Source: Wenzhouxiangella sp. (lineage in GTDB: Bacteria; Pseudomonadota; Gammaproteobacteria; Xanthomonadales; Wenzhouxiangellaceae). Taken from it: a DNA stretch of 14,868 nucleotides. The stretch covers positions 1 through 14,868 of the forward strand of contig SKQI01000023.1 of the NCBI GenBank assembly GCA_007119095.1, read 5' to 3'. Shown piece after piece: positions 1 to 6,887 of the stretch (position 1 is the stretch's first letter; the number at the start of each line of letters is the position of its first letter). Under the pieces are notes generated by a model that saw nothing but the letters and a program-made list of their open reading frames with translations, had not been told where the DNA came from and made no database searches. Both the position numbers and the translations under genes were made by a program.

Positions 1-1233
1 CTGGATGATGGTGCCGAAGTCATTCTCAAGGTGCGCAGGCCCGGCATTCGAGCGGTGATCGAGGCGGATCTGCGTCTGCTCAAGCGTCTGGCCGATATTG
101 TCGAGGCAGAGGCCCCCGACCTGAAGGAGTACCGTCCGAAAACCCTGGTCAGCCAGTTCTCTCGCTCGCTTCGGCGGGAGCTGGATTTCGCGGCCGAATG
201 TCGGCATGCAGAACGTATTGCCGACGGTCTGGAGGAGGATTCAGGCGTTGTCGTACCGGAGGTGTATTGGGAATGGACCGGGGAGCGGTTGAATGTGCAG
301 CAGTTTCTGGACGGAATCCCAGGCAGGGATTACGACGCCATCCGCAAGGCCGGTCTCGATACCCACCTCATTGCTCAACGAGGCACGCGGGCCATTTTGC
401 GCATGATCCTGGAAGAGGGCTTTTTCCATGCTGACCCTCATCCCGGAAATATCAGGTACTTGCCGGACAACCAGATTGGGTTACTTGATTTCGGCATGGT
501 CGGACGCCTGTCAGCCGACCGCCGCCAGGAAGTGGCCGAACTCCTGTACGGTCTGGTCGAGCGCGATGCCGAGCAGGTGTCCCGCATTCTCCTGGATTGG
601 AGTGCAGAGAGTCAGACCAGCCAGGATCAGCTCGAAGAAGATGTGGCTCAGTTTATCGATCAGTACCATGGCGTGGCGCTGGAACAGCTGGACATGTCGG
701 CAATGATCGGAGACATGACCGGTGTCTTGCGACAACACCATCTGGTGCTGCCGGCTGACCTGGTACTGATGCTCAAAGCCTTTGTCACGCTTGAAGGCAT
801 GGGTCGTTCGCTGGACCCTGATTTCGACATGGCCTCGGAAGCGGCACCCGTGGTCGAGGGCGTACTCAAACGGCATTACTCGCCGCTGGGGATGGCACGC
901 CGCGTTCAGAAAAACCTGGTTCAGACCTTGCGCGTACTGGGCAATCTGCCTGATGACCTCAGTCGTTTGCTGCGCGCGGCGCGGCGCGGTCGAATCGAGG
1001 TACATGTCGAGGTCAATTCGCTCAAGGAGGTCAGCTCACGGCTGGATAAGGCCGTCAGCCGACTGACCCTGGGCATTGTGACGGCCGCCTTGATCATTGG
1101 CTCGGCGATAGCGATGAACGTCGATACCTCGGAGACCGGGGTGCCCATGTTCGGTCTGCTTGGCTTTGTCGGTGCCGCCCTGGGCGGAATCTGGCTGTTG
1201 ATTTCAATCTGGCGCAGTGGCCGTGATGATTGA
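1..1233 (+). CDS. ABC1/UbiB (AarF)-family atypical kinase-like protein, 5' end outside the window
   Basis: The reading frame is open from base 1, so the N-terminus is missing; a GTG at 31 is an internal Val and not a start. The first visible residues (EVILKVRRPGI) match the family's Lys-bearing 'VAVKVQRPGI' strand. In-window residue numbers counted from base 1: 'RELDFAAE' near 59-66 (the family QEIDF/E-rich helix), 'HADPHPGN' near 143-150 (catalytic loop) and 'LLDFGMVGRL' near 161-170 (metal-binding DFG). Two hydrophobic segments end the protein (about 355-375 and 382-403), the usual C-terminal membrane hairpin. About 410 residues are present of an expected 540-560. UbiB/COQ8 members are ATPases that support ubiquinone synthesis at the inner membrane. 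The neighbours are not ubi genes, so a paralogue of unknown target is as likely as true UbiB. The family call is firm; the specific role is not. Confidence 0.92.
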   Translation: MDDGAEVILKVRRPGIRAVIEADLRLLKRLADIVEAEAPDLKEYRPKTLVSQFSRSLRRELDFAAECRHAERIADGLEEDSGVVVPEVYWEWTGERLNVQQFLDGIPGRDYDAIRKAGLDTHLIAQRGTRAILRMILEEGFFHADPHPGNIRYLPDNQIGLLDFGMVGRLSADRRQEVAELLYGLVERDAEQVSRILLDWSAESQTSQDQLEEDVAQFIDQYHGVALEQLDMSAMIGDMTGVLRQHHLVLPADLVLMLKAFVTLEGMGRSLDPDFDMASEAAPVVEGVLKRHYSPLGMARRVQKNLVQTLRVLGNLPDDLSRLLRAARRGRIEVHVEVNSLKEVSSRLDKAVSRLTLGIVTAALIIGSAIAMNVDTSETGVPMFGLLGFVGAALGGIWLLISIWRSGRDD

Positions 1234-1277
1234 CCAGGACTGATCAGGTTGGCTGCAGGGTCACAACGCTTGCTCAT

Positions 1278-1286
1278 TGCTATACT
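1278..1286 (+). promoter_or_regulatory. Extended -10 promoter element, predicted leaderless start
   Basis: The sequence TGCTATACT is a TGn extended -10 followed by a 5/6 match to TATAAT. A 17-bp spacer places only a weak -35 (GGGTCA, 1258-1263), which is acceptable for an extended -10 promoter. The predicted transcription start, about 7 bases downstream, falls on or beside the ATG at 1293. No Shine-Dalgarno-like sequence lies between. The element is seen; its use as a promoter is inferred. Confidence 0.5.
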
Positions 1287-1292
1287 CGCGCC

Positions 1293-3455
1293 ATGAAGGG
1301 AGTTTTCAGCGAGCTCAATCGCCGCAACGTTTTCCGGGTAGCGGTCACCTATGCGGTGGCCGCCTGGATCGTGGCCCAGGTCGCCGGCCTGTCTGCCGAT
1401 GCCTTTGGCGCACCGCCCTGGGTGATGCAGATGATCATCACGGCGCTGATCATCGGTTTTTTGCCGGCAGTCGTTGTTGCCTGGGTTTTCGAGCTGACTC
1501 CCGAGGGTATTCGCCGGGAGCGCGACCTGGAAGATCGTGAGACGGTTAGTCGTTATACCGCCAAGCGTCTTGATATAGCCGTCATCATTCTGCTTCTGCT
1601 GGCTATTGGTCTGATCGTTGGCGATCGTTATCTTTCACGACCGGCGCCGCCTGCGCCGGTGATTGCCGAGTCGATCGAGGACTGGCAGCTCGATTCCATT
1701 GCCGTCCTGCCGTTTGCCGATTTCAGTCCCGAGCGCGACCAGGCCTGGTTGGGCGAGGGCATTGCCGATACCCTGCTGCATGCCCTGGCCCAGGTCGATG
1801 ATCTGCGGGTCAGCGCGCGCTCATCTTCCTTTGCCTATCGGGAACGCCAGGCCGATGTCGCCACGATTGGCCGCGAGCTGGGCGTCGCCACGGTTTTGGA
1901 GGGTAGCGTCCAGCGCTTCGGTGAGCGCTTGCGTGTGTCTGCCCAGTTGGTCCGTGCCGATACCCAGGCGCAGTTGTTTTCGCGCACCTTCGAGCGCGAG
2001 CTCGACGACATCTTTGCCATCCAGGATGAAATCGCCGCAGCAGTCACCGAGGCGCTGCTGGGCTCGACCCGGCCGGCTCCGGCAGCAACGGCGCGCACCG
2101 CGGCCGAGGTCTACGATCTGTATCTGGAAGGCCGCCAGCTGTGGCAGGAGCGTACGGCCGAATCCGTGCGCCTGGCGGTTGATCGCCTGGAGCGGGCGGT
2201 TGCGGCCGATCCCAACTACGCGCCCGCCCATGCCGAGCTTGCTACAGCCCTGTTGTTCAAGGTCTTCTATGCCGACGTCGAGCTGGACGAAGTCCGCGCC
2301 AGCGTGGAGCGCCATATCGACCGTGCCTTGACGCTGGATCGCGACAACGCGCTGGCCTGGGCCGCACGCGGCCATCTGCTTGAGCAACTGGAATTGCCTG
2401 ATCAGGCGCTCGATGCGTTACTCAGGGCCGAAGCGCTTGATCCAGGTAACGCCAATATCCAGATCTGGACCGGCAACCGATTTTTCGAGCTGTCCCGCTT
2501 TGCTGAGGCTGCCCGGCGCTTCGAGCGCGCGCTGGAATTGGATCCGCTGAATGGTTTTGTTCGTCGCCGTTACATCACCGTTCTGGGTAACCTGAACAGT
2601 CAGGACCCGCGTATTGAACGCGTTGCCAGGGATAGCGTCCGCCTTTTTCCGGATGACATGTCGAGCTGGTTTGGCCTGATCAACCTCGTTTCCAATCAGG
2701 ATCGTCCTGATGAAGTCGTCATACTGGCCTATGAGGCCCACCAGCGTTTTCCAGACCATGGTTACTTCCCAGCGTTCATTTCGACGAATCTGAATTCGCT
2801 GGGTTTTGCCGAGGCTGCCGAGTATTGGGCACAGCGAGGTGCGGAGCTTGGGTTTGACCGGGATGATTGGGTGGGCCATGCCTTGCTGAGAAGCGATCCC
2901 GAGGAACATCTTGCAAGAAGCCGTGAGCTTTATGAGGCTCAAGGCAATATTCAGCTGCCGAATCTGCTGCAAAGCCTGCGGATCAATGGCAAGCATGAAG
3001 AAGGCTTTGAGCTATTCAAGGCACGTTTCGCAGAATTGGAGCCCAGGCTGGAAGCGGGCGACGCGACCCTGGAAGACTACGGCTTGCTGATTGAGGGTGC
3101 CATTGCAGCGCGGGAGATGGGTGCCGATGAGCTGGCCGAGCGGGCCACGCAGCTGTTTGCCGACAAGGTCGATGAAGTTCGAGATCTCGGTGTTTTCGGA
3201 GATTTTGTCATTCCGGACTTGTACATAGCGATGATGCGCCAAGACCTTGATGTGGCGAGTGATCTGTTGGAAAAAGCGCCTCAGTCGAGCCTGTCGTTCC
3301 TGGAGTTTCTGCTTTCCATCGACCCGGTTTACAAAGATCTTGCCGCGATGCCGGTCGGCGCCGGCATCATTGCCCGTTCCCGGGAACGTCGACAGCAGCA
3401 GGCAGATCGTCTCCGTGCCGAGGCCCCTGCTAGTTTGTTGCAGCTTGGGGACTAG
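1293..3455 (+). CDS. Inner-membrane TolB-like (FlgO-like) domain and TPR protein
   Basis: 720 residues from ATG 1293. The frame is open back to a TTG at 1230, but 'MKGVFSELNRRNVFRVAV' is the characteristic N-terminus of this family, so I use 1293. Three TM segments are visible at about 13-32, 45-66 and 94-110, with 'FELTPEGIRRE' after TM2, as is usual. Residues about 133-255 form the TolB-N/FlgO-like domain ('DSIAVLPFADFS', 'GIADTLLHAL', 'VLEGSVQ', 'LFSRTFER', 'FAIQDEIAAAV'). TPR-like helices follow from about 272 to 500 ('AAADPNYAPAHAELA', 'ALDPGNANIQIW', 'ALELDPLNGFVRR'). The last ~200 residues are helical without clear motifs. Relatives often carry an N-terminal winged-helix or adenylate-cyclase domain; none is present here. 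Three TMs predict that the C-terminal part is periplasmic. Probably a protein-interaction scaffold; function unknown. Confidence 0.9.
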   Translation: MKGVFSELNRRNVFRVAVTYAVAAWIVAQVAGLSADAFGAPPWVMQMIITALIIGFLPAVVVAWVFELTPEGIRRERDLEDRETVSRYTAKRLDIAVIILLLLAIGLIVGDRYLSRPAPPAPVIAESIEDWQLDSIAVLPFADFSPERDQAWLGEGIADTLLHALAQVDDLRVSARSSSFAYRERQADVATIGRELGVATVLEGSVQRFGERLRVSAQLVRADTQAQLFSRTFERELDDIFAIQDEIAAAVTEALLGSTRPAPAATARTAAEVYDLYLEGRQLWQERTAESVRLAVDRLERAVAADPNYAPAHAELATALLFKVFYADVELDEVRASVERHIDRALTLDRDNALAWAARGHLLEQLELPDQALDALLRAEALDPGNANIQIWTGNRFFELSRFAEAARRFERALELDPLNGFVRRRYITVLGNLNSQDPRIERVARDSVRLFPDDMSSWFGLINLVSNQDRPDEVVILAYEAHQRFPDHGYFPAFISTNLNSLGFAEAAEYWAQRGAELGFDRDDWVGHALLRSDPEEHLARSRELYEAQGNIQLPNLLQSLRINGKHEEGFELFKARFAELEPRLEAGDATLEDYGLLIEGAIAAREMGADELAERATQLFADKVDEVRDLGVFGDFVIPDLYIAMMRQDLDVASDLLEKAPQSSLSFLEFLLSIDPVYKDLAAMPVGAGIIARSRERRQQQADRLRAEAPASLLQLGD

Positions 3456-3718
3456 TGCTTCCCGACCCAGCAGCGCGGATAGCGCAACAGAGACCCGCCG
3501 AGTCCCAAGTGCTGGTTTCAATCGGCTCCGTCGAGTGTCCTGTGAATTGACTTGATCGTCATTCAGTCCATGGCGATGCTCCTCACAGTTTTTGGCTAAC
3601 ACTTGGTCGGCGGTTCTGGAAGAGGTCGGCTTTCCGATGTAAACTGTTGGGTGATTCGTGTCGCCCGCTGCGAGGGAAGCAGTGTCGTGGCGCTTGTGCC
3701 ATGAGAAGGGAGAAATCC
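3456..3718 (+). promoter_or_regulatory. Intergenic region with strong RBS for the secreted propeller gene
   Basis: No convincing gene is visible here. AAGGGAGA (3706-3713) is a good ribosome binding site 5-6 bases ahead of ATG 3719 and decides that start over the in-frame ATG at 3701 and the TTG at 3647. A TAAACT at 3640-3645 could be a -10, but no -35 stands at the right distance. No hairpin-plus-T-run terminator is visible after the TPR gene. Confidence 0.45.
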
Positions 3719-5734
3719 ATGCTGTATGCATTGTGCCTGTCAAGATCGACGACTGGCTGGCTCGTTCTGACTCTGATCCTTTCATTCACGATGGCCGGCA
3801 GCGCCGTCTACGCCGTTGAGGACCTCCGATGGGATCAGTTCCCAAGTTCGAACGGGTGCTTCGGCATGGTTTATAGCCTGGCTTCCGGCCCGGATGACAC
3901 GATCTATGTGGGCGGGGAATTCACCAGTTGCGGCGGCACGCCCGGAACCGTCAATGTAGCGGCCTACCACGTCGAGACTGACACCTGGTCGGCGCTGGGT
4001 GGCGGTCTCAACAACCGCGTTAATGCCCTGGTCTGGCATGATGGGGGGCTTTATGCGGGTGGCATGTTCACCCAGATCAATGGTGGCGGTAGCGCCTCGC
4101 GAGTTGCCCGCTGGGATCCGGCGACGAATGGGTGGGAACCGGTCGGCAACAACGGTAATGGCGTCAGTGACCGGGTAATGGCCATGGCCGTCATGGATGG
4201 CGACCTGTATGTCGGGGGTGAATTTCAGAGTGTCAATTTTGGGCCGAACTCCCTGACGGCAAGTTTTGTCGCCCGCTGGGACGGCAGCCAATGGAGCGCC
4301 CTGGAGACAGCGACCGGGGAAGGCGTCGACGGTCTGGTTTGGGCGCTGGCGGCTGACGGCTCGCGCTTGTATGTCGGAGGTTCCTTTCAGTCTGTGAATG
4401 TCGGGGAGCCTGAGCAGGTCAATGCAATCGCCTACTGGGAAAACAATGCCTGGTCCGGCTTGGTAGGTAATGGCGGGGTTGGCACCGGCGGGGTTAGAGC
4501 CATTGCGGTGCTTGATGGCGATGTCTACGTGGGCGGAACTTTCACTGCGGTCAATATTGGCAACGAAGTCACTGCACACCGGGTCGCCCGCTGGGACGGC
4601 CAGGATTGGTATGCCTTGGCGGACGCGTCCGGCCAGGGTGTAGACAACATGGTGCAATCCATGACAGTGCTCGATGGCAGCGTGTATTTAGGGGGAACTT
4701 TCGAGACGTTCGGCGATGTCATCCCTGTCGTTAGCAACCGGATTGCCCGCTGGGATGGCAATACCTGGCACACACTGGGTAGCGGAATTGCTGGTCCAGG
4801 GATAACGCGCGGTCGCGCCCTGACCAGCCTTGGCGAACGGTTTGTGTTTGTCGGTGGGTCTTTCACCACTGCCGGCGGCCAGAATTCGCGCAGTTTTGCG
4901 GTGTATCGTGCCCGCGGCCAGGTCGAGGTCGAGCTGGCCGGCAATGGCAGCGGGTCGGTCACTGGCCTTGGCGGAGAAATCGATTGTCCCGGTGACTGCT
5001 CAGCCCTGGCGCAGTGGGAAAGCCCGATCGAACTCGAGGCGCTGGCTGCGGCGGATTCCGATTTCATCGGATTTTCCGGAGGTGGCTGCAGCATCGGATC
5101 GACCTGCAGTTTTGATCTGGAACAGGATGTGACGATCACCGCAACCTTCAACCTGAAGACCTATGCCATTTCAGTGGATACAATCAGTGGTATGGGGCAA
5201 CTGACCGCCGACCCGTCAGTGGTGGATCATGGTTCGGCGGCTGGTGGGCTGCTGGATCCGGAAGCCGGGTGGTCGGTCTACAGCTTTTCAGGCGACACCT
5301 GTACGCCGGTGGACAATGGAGACGGCACCTGGCAAGCGTTGAATATCATCGACGATTGCAACGTGAGCGTGGTATTTCGCGAAAACGTCGAGCTCGTCGT
5401 AGATACCGATAGCCAGCCGGCCCTCATCGGTCAGCCGGTCACCTACACTGTGGAATTGACCGGTGCCGAAAGTGCGCCGGTCGGCGGGCAGATAACGGTC
5501 ATGACCAATACCGGGGAGCTTTGCCTGGCCACCAATGCCGTTGCTCAAGCGGGTAACACGGTCACTTTCGAATGCCAAATACAGTATGCCGGTACCGGTA
5601 CTCGTTTGATCACAGCCGAGTACAGTGATTCTTTGACGCACATGGCCGGTGTTTCAGACATCCTGATTCAGCAGGTTGTCGGTTCAGACGAAGTCTTCGA
5701 CGATCGTTTCGAGCCGCCGGCCGGCTTGCTTTAG
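3719..5734 (+). CDS. Secreted seven-repeat beta-propeller protein with InlB-like repeats and C-terminal tail
   Basis: 671 residues from ATG 3719, chosen by its RBS and because a signal peptide then begins at once: a short basic n-region, a hydrophobic core at about 13-27 and a likely signal peptidase site near AVYA-VED (residues 29-35). Seven repeats with a Y/F-x-GG strand at residues 63, 112, 164, 218, 270, 323 and 377, mostly followed by 'ARWDG..W..L', indicate a beta-propeller of the kelch/delta-60-like type. Residues about 401-478 ('GSGSVTG..G.IDCPGDCS', 'CSIGSTCSF', 'VTITATFN') and 479-556 look like two divergent InlB B-repeats with paired cysteines. Residues about 557-653 are Ig-like. 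The end is 'EVFDDRFEP' plus five residues. No catalytic residues are recognisable. Probably an exported adhesion or binding protein; ligand unknown. Confidence 0.85.
   Translation: MLYALCLSRSTTGWLVLTLILSFTMAGSAVYAVEDLRWDQFPSSNGCFGMVYSLASGPDDTIYVGGEFTSCGGTPGTVNVAAYHVETDTWSALGGGLNNRVNALVWHDGGLYAGGMFTQINGGGSASRVARWDPATNGWEPVGNNGNGVSDRVMAMAVMDGDLYVGGEFQSVNFGPNSLTASFVARWDGSQWSALETATGEGVDGLVWALAADGSRLYVGGSFQSVNVGEPEQVNAIAYWENNAWSGLVGNGGVGTGGVRAIAVLDGDVYVGGTFTAVNIGNEVTAHRVARWDGQDWYALADASGQGVDNMVQSMTVLDGSVYLGGTFETFGDVIPVVSNRIARWDGNTWHTLGSGIAGPGITRGRALTSLGERFVFVGGSFTTAGGQNSRSFAVYRARGQVEVELAGNGSGSVTGLGGEIDCPGDCSALAQWESPIELEALAAADSDFIGFSGGGCSIGSTCSFDLEQDVTITATFNLKTYAISVDTISGMGQLTADPSVVDHGSAAGGLLDPEAGWSVYSFSGDTCTPVDNGDGTWQALNIIDDCNVSVVFRENVELVVDTDSQPALIGQPVTYTVELTGAESAPVGGQITVMTNTGELCLATNAVAQAGNTVTFECQIQYAGTGTRLITAEYSDSLTHMAGVSDILIQQVVGSDEVFDDRFEPPAGLL
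3905..4912 (+). repeat. Seven coding tandem repeats of about 49-54 codons
   Basis: The repeat units begin at the codons for YVGG/YAGG/YLGG/FVGG, at residues 63, 112, 164, 218, 270, 323 and 377 of the secreted protein. The steps are 49, 52, 54, 52, 53 and 54 residues. DNA similarity is best kept at the 'GCCCGCTGGGA' core (near 4106, 4271, 4586 and 4745), which encodes A-R-W-D. Repeat 4 has AYWENN instead. The repeats are diverged, which suggests an old duplication and not active slippage. Confidence 0.8.
5690..5716 (+). other. C-terminal 'EVFDDRFEP' tail motif
   Basis: The codons encode residues 658-666 of the secreted propeller protein, just after the Ig-like domain and five residues before the stop. 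From memory, secreted proteins of Wenzhouxiangella and related Xanthomonadales often end in a similar 'x-x-(I/V/L)F-x-(D/N)-(G/R)-F-E' motif. It is not PEP-CTERM, GlyGly-CTERM or LPXTG: no TM helix or basic cluster follows. A sorting or secretion role is inferred. Confidence 0.4.
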
Positions 5735-5770
5735 CCGGGGGCAGGGCATCCGACTGAGCGCGATCAGTGC

Positions 5771-6787
5771 TTACAAAGCGACTGACACCTGGCGCAACAT
5801 GTCAGCGATTGTCGCGTATGTGATTTCACCAGCCTGGAGACGTTTATGATCTTCTTCGCTGGAGCATACGATTTCGCCCAAGGTCTCGAAACCGCCGACG
5901 ATGCCCGCCAGGCCCTCTGCACGCGAGCGGGCCTTGTGCCGTGGGATGAAAAAGCAGTCCTGACGCGAGCCGTCCTCAGTCGTGATCGCGATAACATTTG
6001 CCGTGGCGTGCTCCGGTTCGCCAACTCGCGCCTGCCAATCTTCAATCCAGGGTTCGATGTCATCCATTTTGACGCTATGATCGTCATGCCAGTGCATGAA
6101 GCTCAGCGGATAAACGTCTTCAACCAGGCCGTCAATGTCGTGCCGCTGGATGGCCAACTCCAATGGCAGTCGTCCGTAGCCGGGCGGACGGGGTAGCAAA
6201 TGGTAGTGCAGGTGGCCCAGGATTGATGCGCCGGCACCCGCGCCGTTGTAAAAGCAGATCCAGCCGGGTAGCTTGCTGCTGAATTCGAGCAGGTCTTTTA
6301 TGATGGTCGACAAGGCCTTGCTGTTGCCACCCCAGCATTGGGGAATGTGCTCGTGCGCTGCGGCGATGCAATGATCGGGAGCCAATGGAAAAGGGTTCAT
6401 CCAAATCGTGTAGCGTGAATCAGCCAATGGCAGGTCGAAGCCTAACTCGGTACCTTGCTGCTGCCACCAGATATTCTCGGCGCACAAAAAACAGCCCTGG
6501 TTGATGCTTTCCACGTTTTCCGGAGGCAGCCTGAGACCGGCGCCGGCAAATCGGCGGGCGCGGGCGGGGTTGTATTGCACGGAAAAATAATGCCGCCGGC
6601 CGCTTGGACTGGGCAAGATAAATCGTTCGACGCTGTCCAGTGCGTCCCGAATGAATCCGGTTTGGCGCTGGTTGTCTGCCAACGCTGCAAGCGCCGCGCC
6701 CAGTCCGGACGTGGATGCGATCAGATTCAGCTCCAGGTTCAATTCGTGCTGGCGTTGGTGCCAGGAATGGCGACTCACCGAATCCAT
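5771..6787 (-). CDS. DUF4922-like / HIT-superfamily nucleotidyltransferase or phosphorylase candidate
   Basis: 338 residues from ATG at 6787. Visible motifs: 'CFLCAEN..WQQQ' (C99-C102, a probable metal site), 'WMNPFPLAPDHCIAAAHEHIPQ' (129-150, given here in part: NPFPLAP at 131-137, HEHIPQ at 145-150) and 'GASILGHLHYHLLPR' (186-200) with histidines 192, 194 and 196. The order CxLC, NPFP..P.H and HxHx(Q/H) is that of DUF4922 proteins, related to GalT and GDP-L-galactose/ADP-glucose phosphorylases. By analogy His194 would be the nucleophile that carries the nucleotidyl group. The position that is usually Gln in GalT-like phosphorylases is His196 here, which gives the full HIT triad. It is divergent from a kinase/glycosyltransferase pair and convergent with the propeller gene (36-bp gap). 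The superfamily is well supported; substrate and reaction are unknown. Confidence 0.72.
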   Translation of the reverse strand: MDSVSRHSWHQRQHELNLELNLIASTSGLGAALAALADNQRQTGFIRDALDSVERFILPSPSGRRHYFSVQYNPARARRFAGAGLRLPPENVESINQGCFLCAENIWWQQQGTELGFDLPLADSRYTIWMNPFPLAPDHCIAAAHEHIPQCWGGNSKALSTIIKDLLEFSSKLPGWICFYNGAGAGASILGHLHYHLLPRPPGYGRLPLELAIQRHDIDGLVEDVYPLSFMHWHDDHSVKMDDIEPWIEDWQARVGEPEHATANVIAITTEDGSRQDCFFIPRHKARSRAEGLAGIVGGFETLGEIVCSSEEDHKRLQAGEITYATIADMLRQVSVAL

Positions 6788-6836
6788 GGGAGGCGTCGGT
6801 AAAGTTTTGTCAAAGAAATAGCGCGCATGGGGTCAG

Positions 6837-6842
6837 TATAAT
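6837..6842 (+). promoter_or_regulatory. -10 box (TATAAT) for the kinase-glycosyltransferase operon
   Basis: A perfect TATAAT lies 45 bases before ATG 6888 in the 100-bp divergent region. A TTGTCA at 6807-6812 is too far away (24 bp) for a standard -35, and 16-18 bp spacings give no good match, so the promoter may need an activator or be weak. Its complement also contains TATACT (6835-6840, - strand), which could serve the divergent gene. Confidence 0.5.
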
Positions 6843-6845
6843 GGG

Positions 6846-6858
6846 TGTGAAATTCACA
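6846..6858. promoter_or_regulatory. Perfect 13-bp palindrome, candidate operator
   Basis: TGTGAAATTCACA reads as two 6-base arms (TGTGAA/TTCACA) around one central base. It starts four bases after the TATAAT box, so it covers the expected start of kinase transcription and lies upstream of the divergent DUF4922-like gene. The arms resemble CRP half-sites (TGTGA/TCACA), but the spacer is 3 bp and not 6, so CRP binding is unlikely. A local dimeric repressor is a better guess. Confidence 0.45.
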
Positions 6859-6887
6859 AGTTATTGACGTCGGGAGAATTGCTTCTT

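Noticed and set aside
1240..1247. CTGATCAG 8-bp palindrome upstream of the TolB/TPR gene
   Set aside because: It is short, does not extend on either side and is expected by chance in a window of this size.
3444..3509. Inverted repeat CTTGGGGACT ... AGTCCCAAG around the end of the TPR gene
   Set aside because: One arm has an extra G, the loop is about 47 bases, and no T-run follows. It does not look like a terminator or an attachment site.
3782..4657. 291-codon open frame on the - strand opposite the propeller repeats
   Set aside because: Its internal repetition mirrors the propeller repeats of the + strand, which have a signal peptide, an RBS and consistent motifs.
6809..6814. Perfect TTGACA -35 box on the - strand before the DUF4922-like gene
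   Set aside because: A 17-bp spacing puts the -10 at 6786-6791, over the start codon, where the sequence (TCCCAT) does not match.
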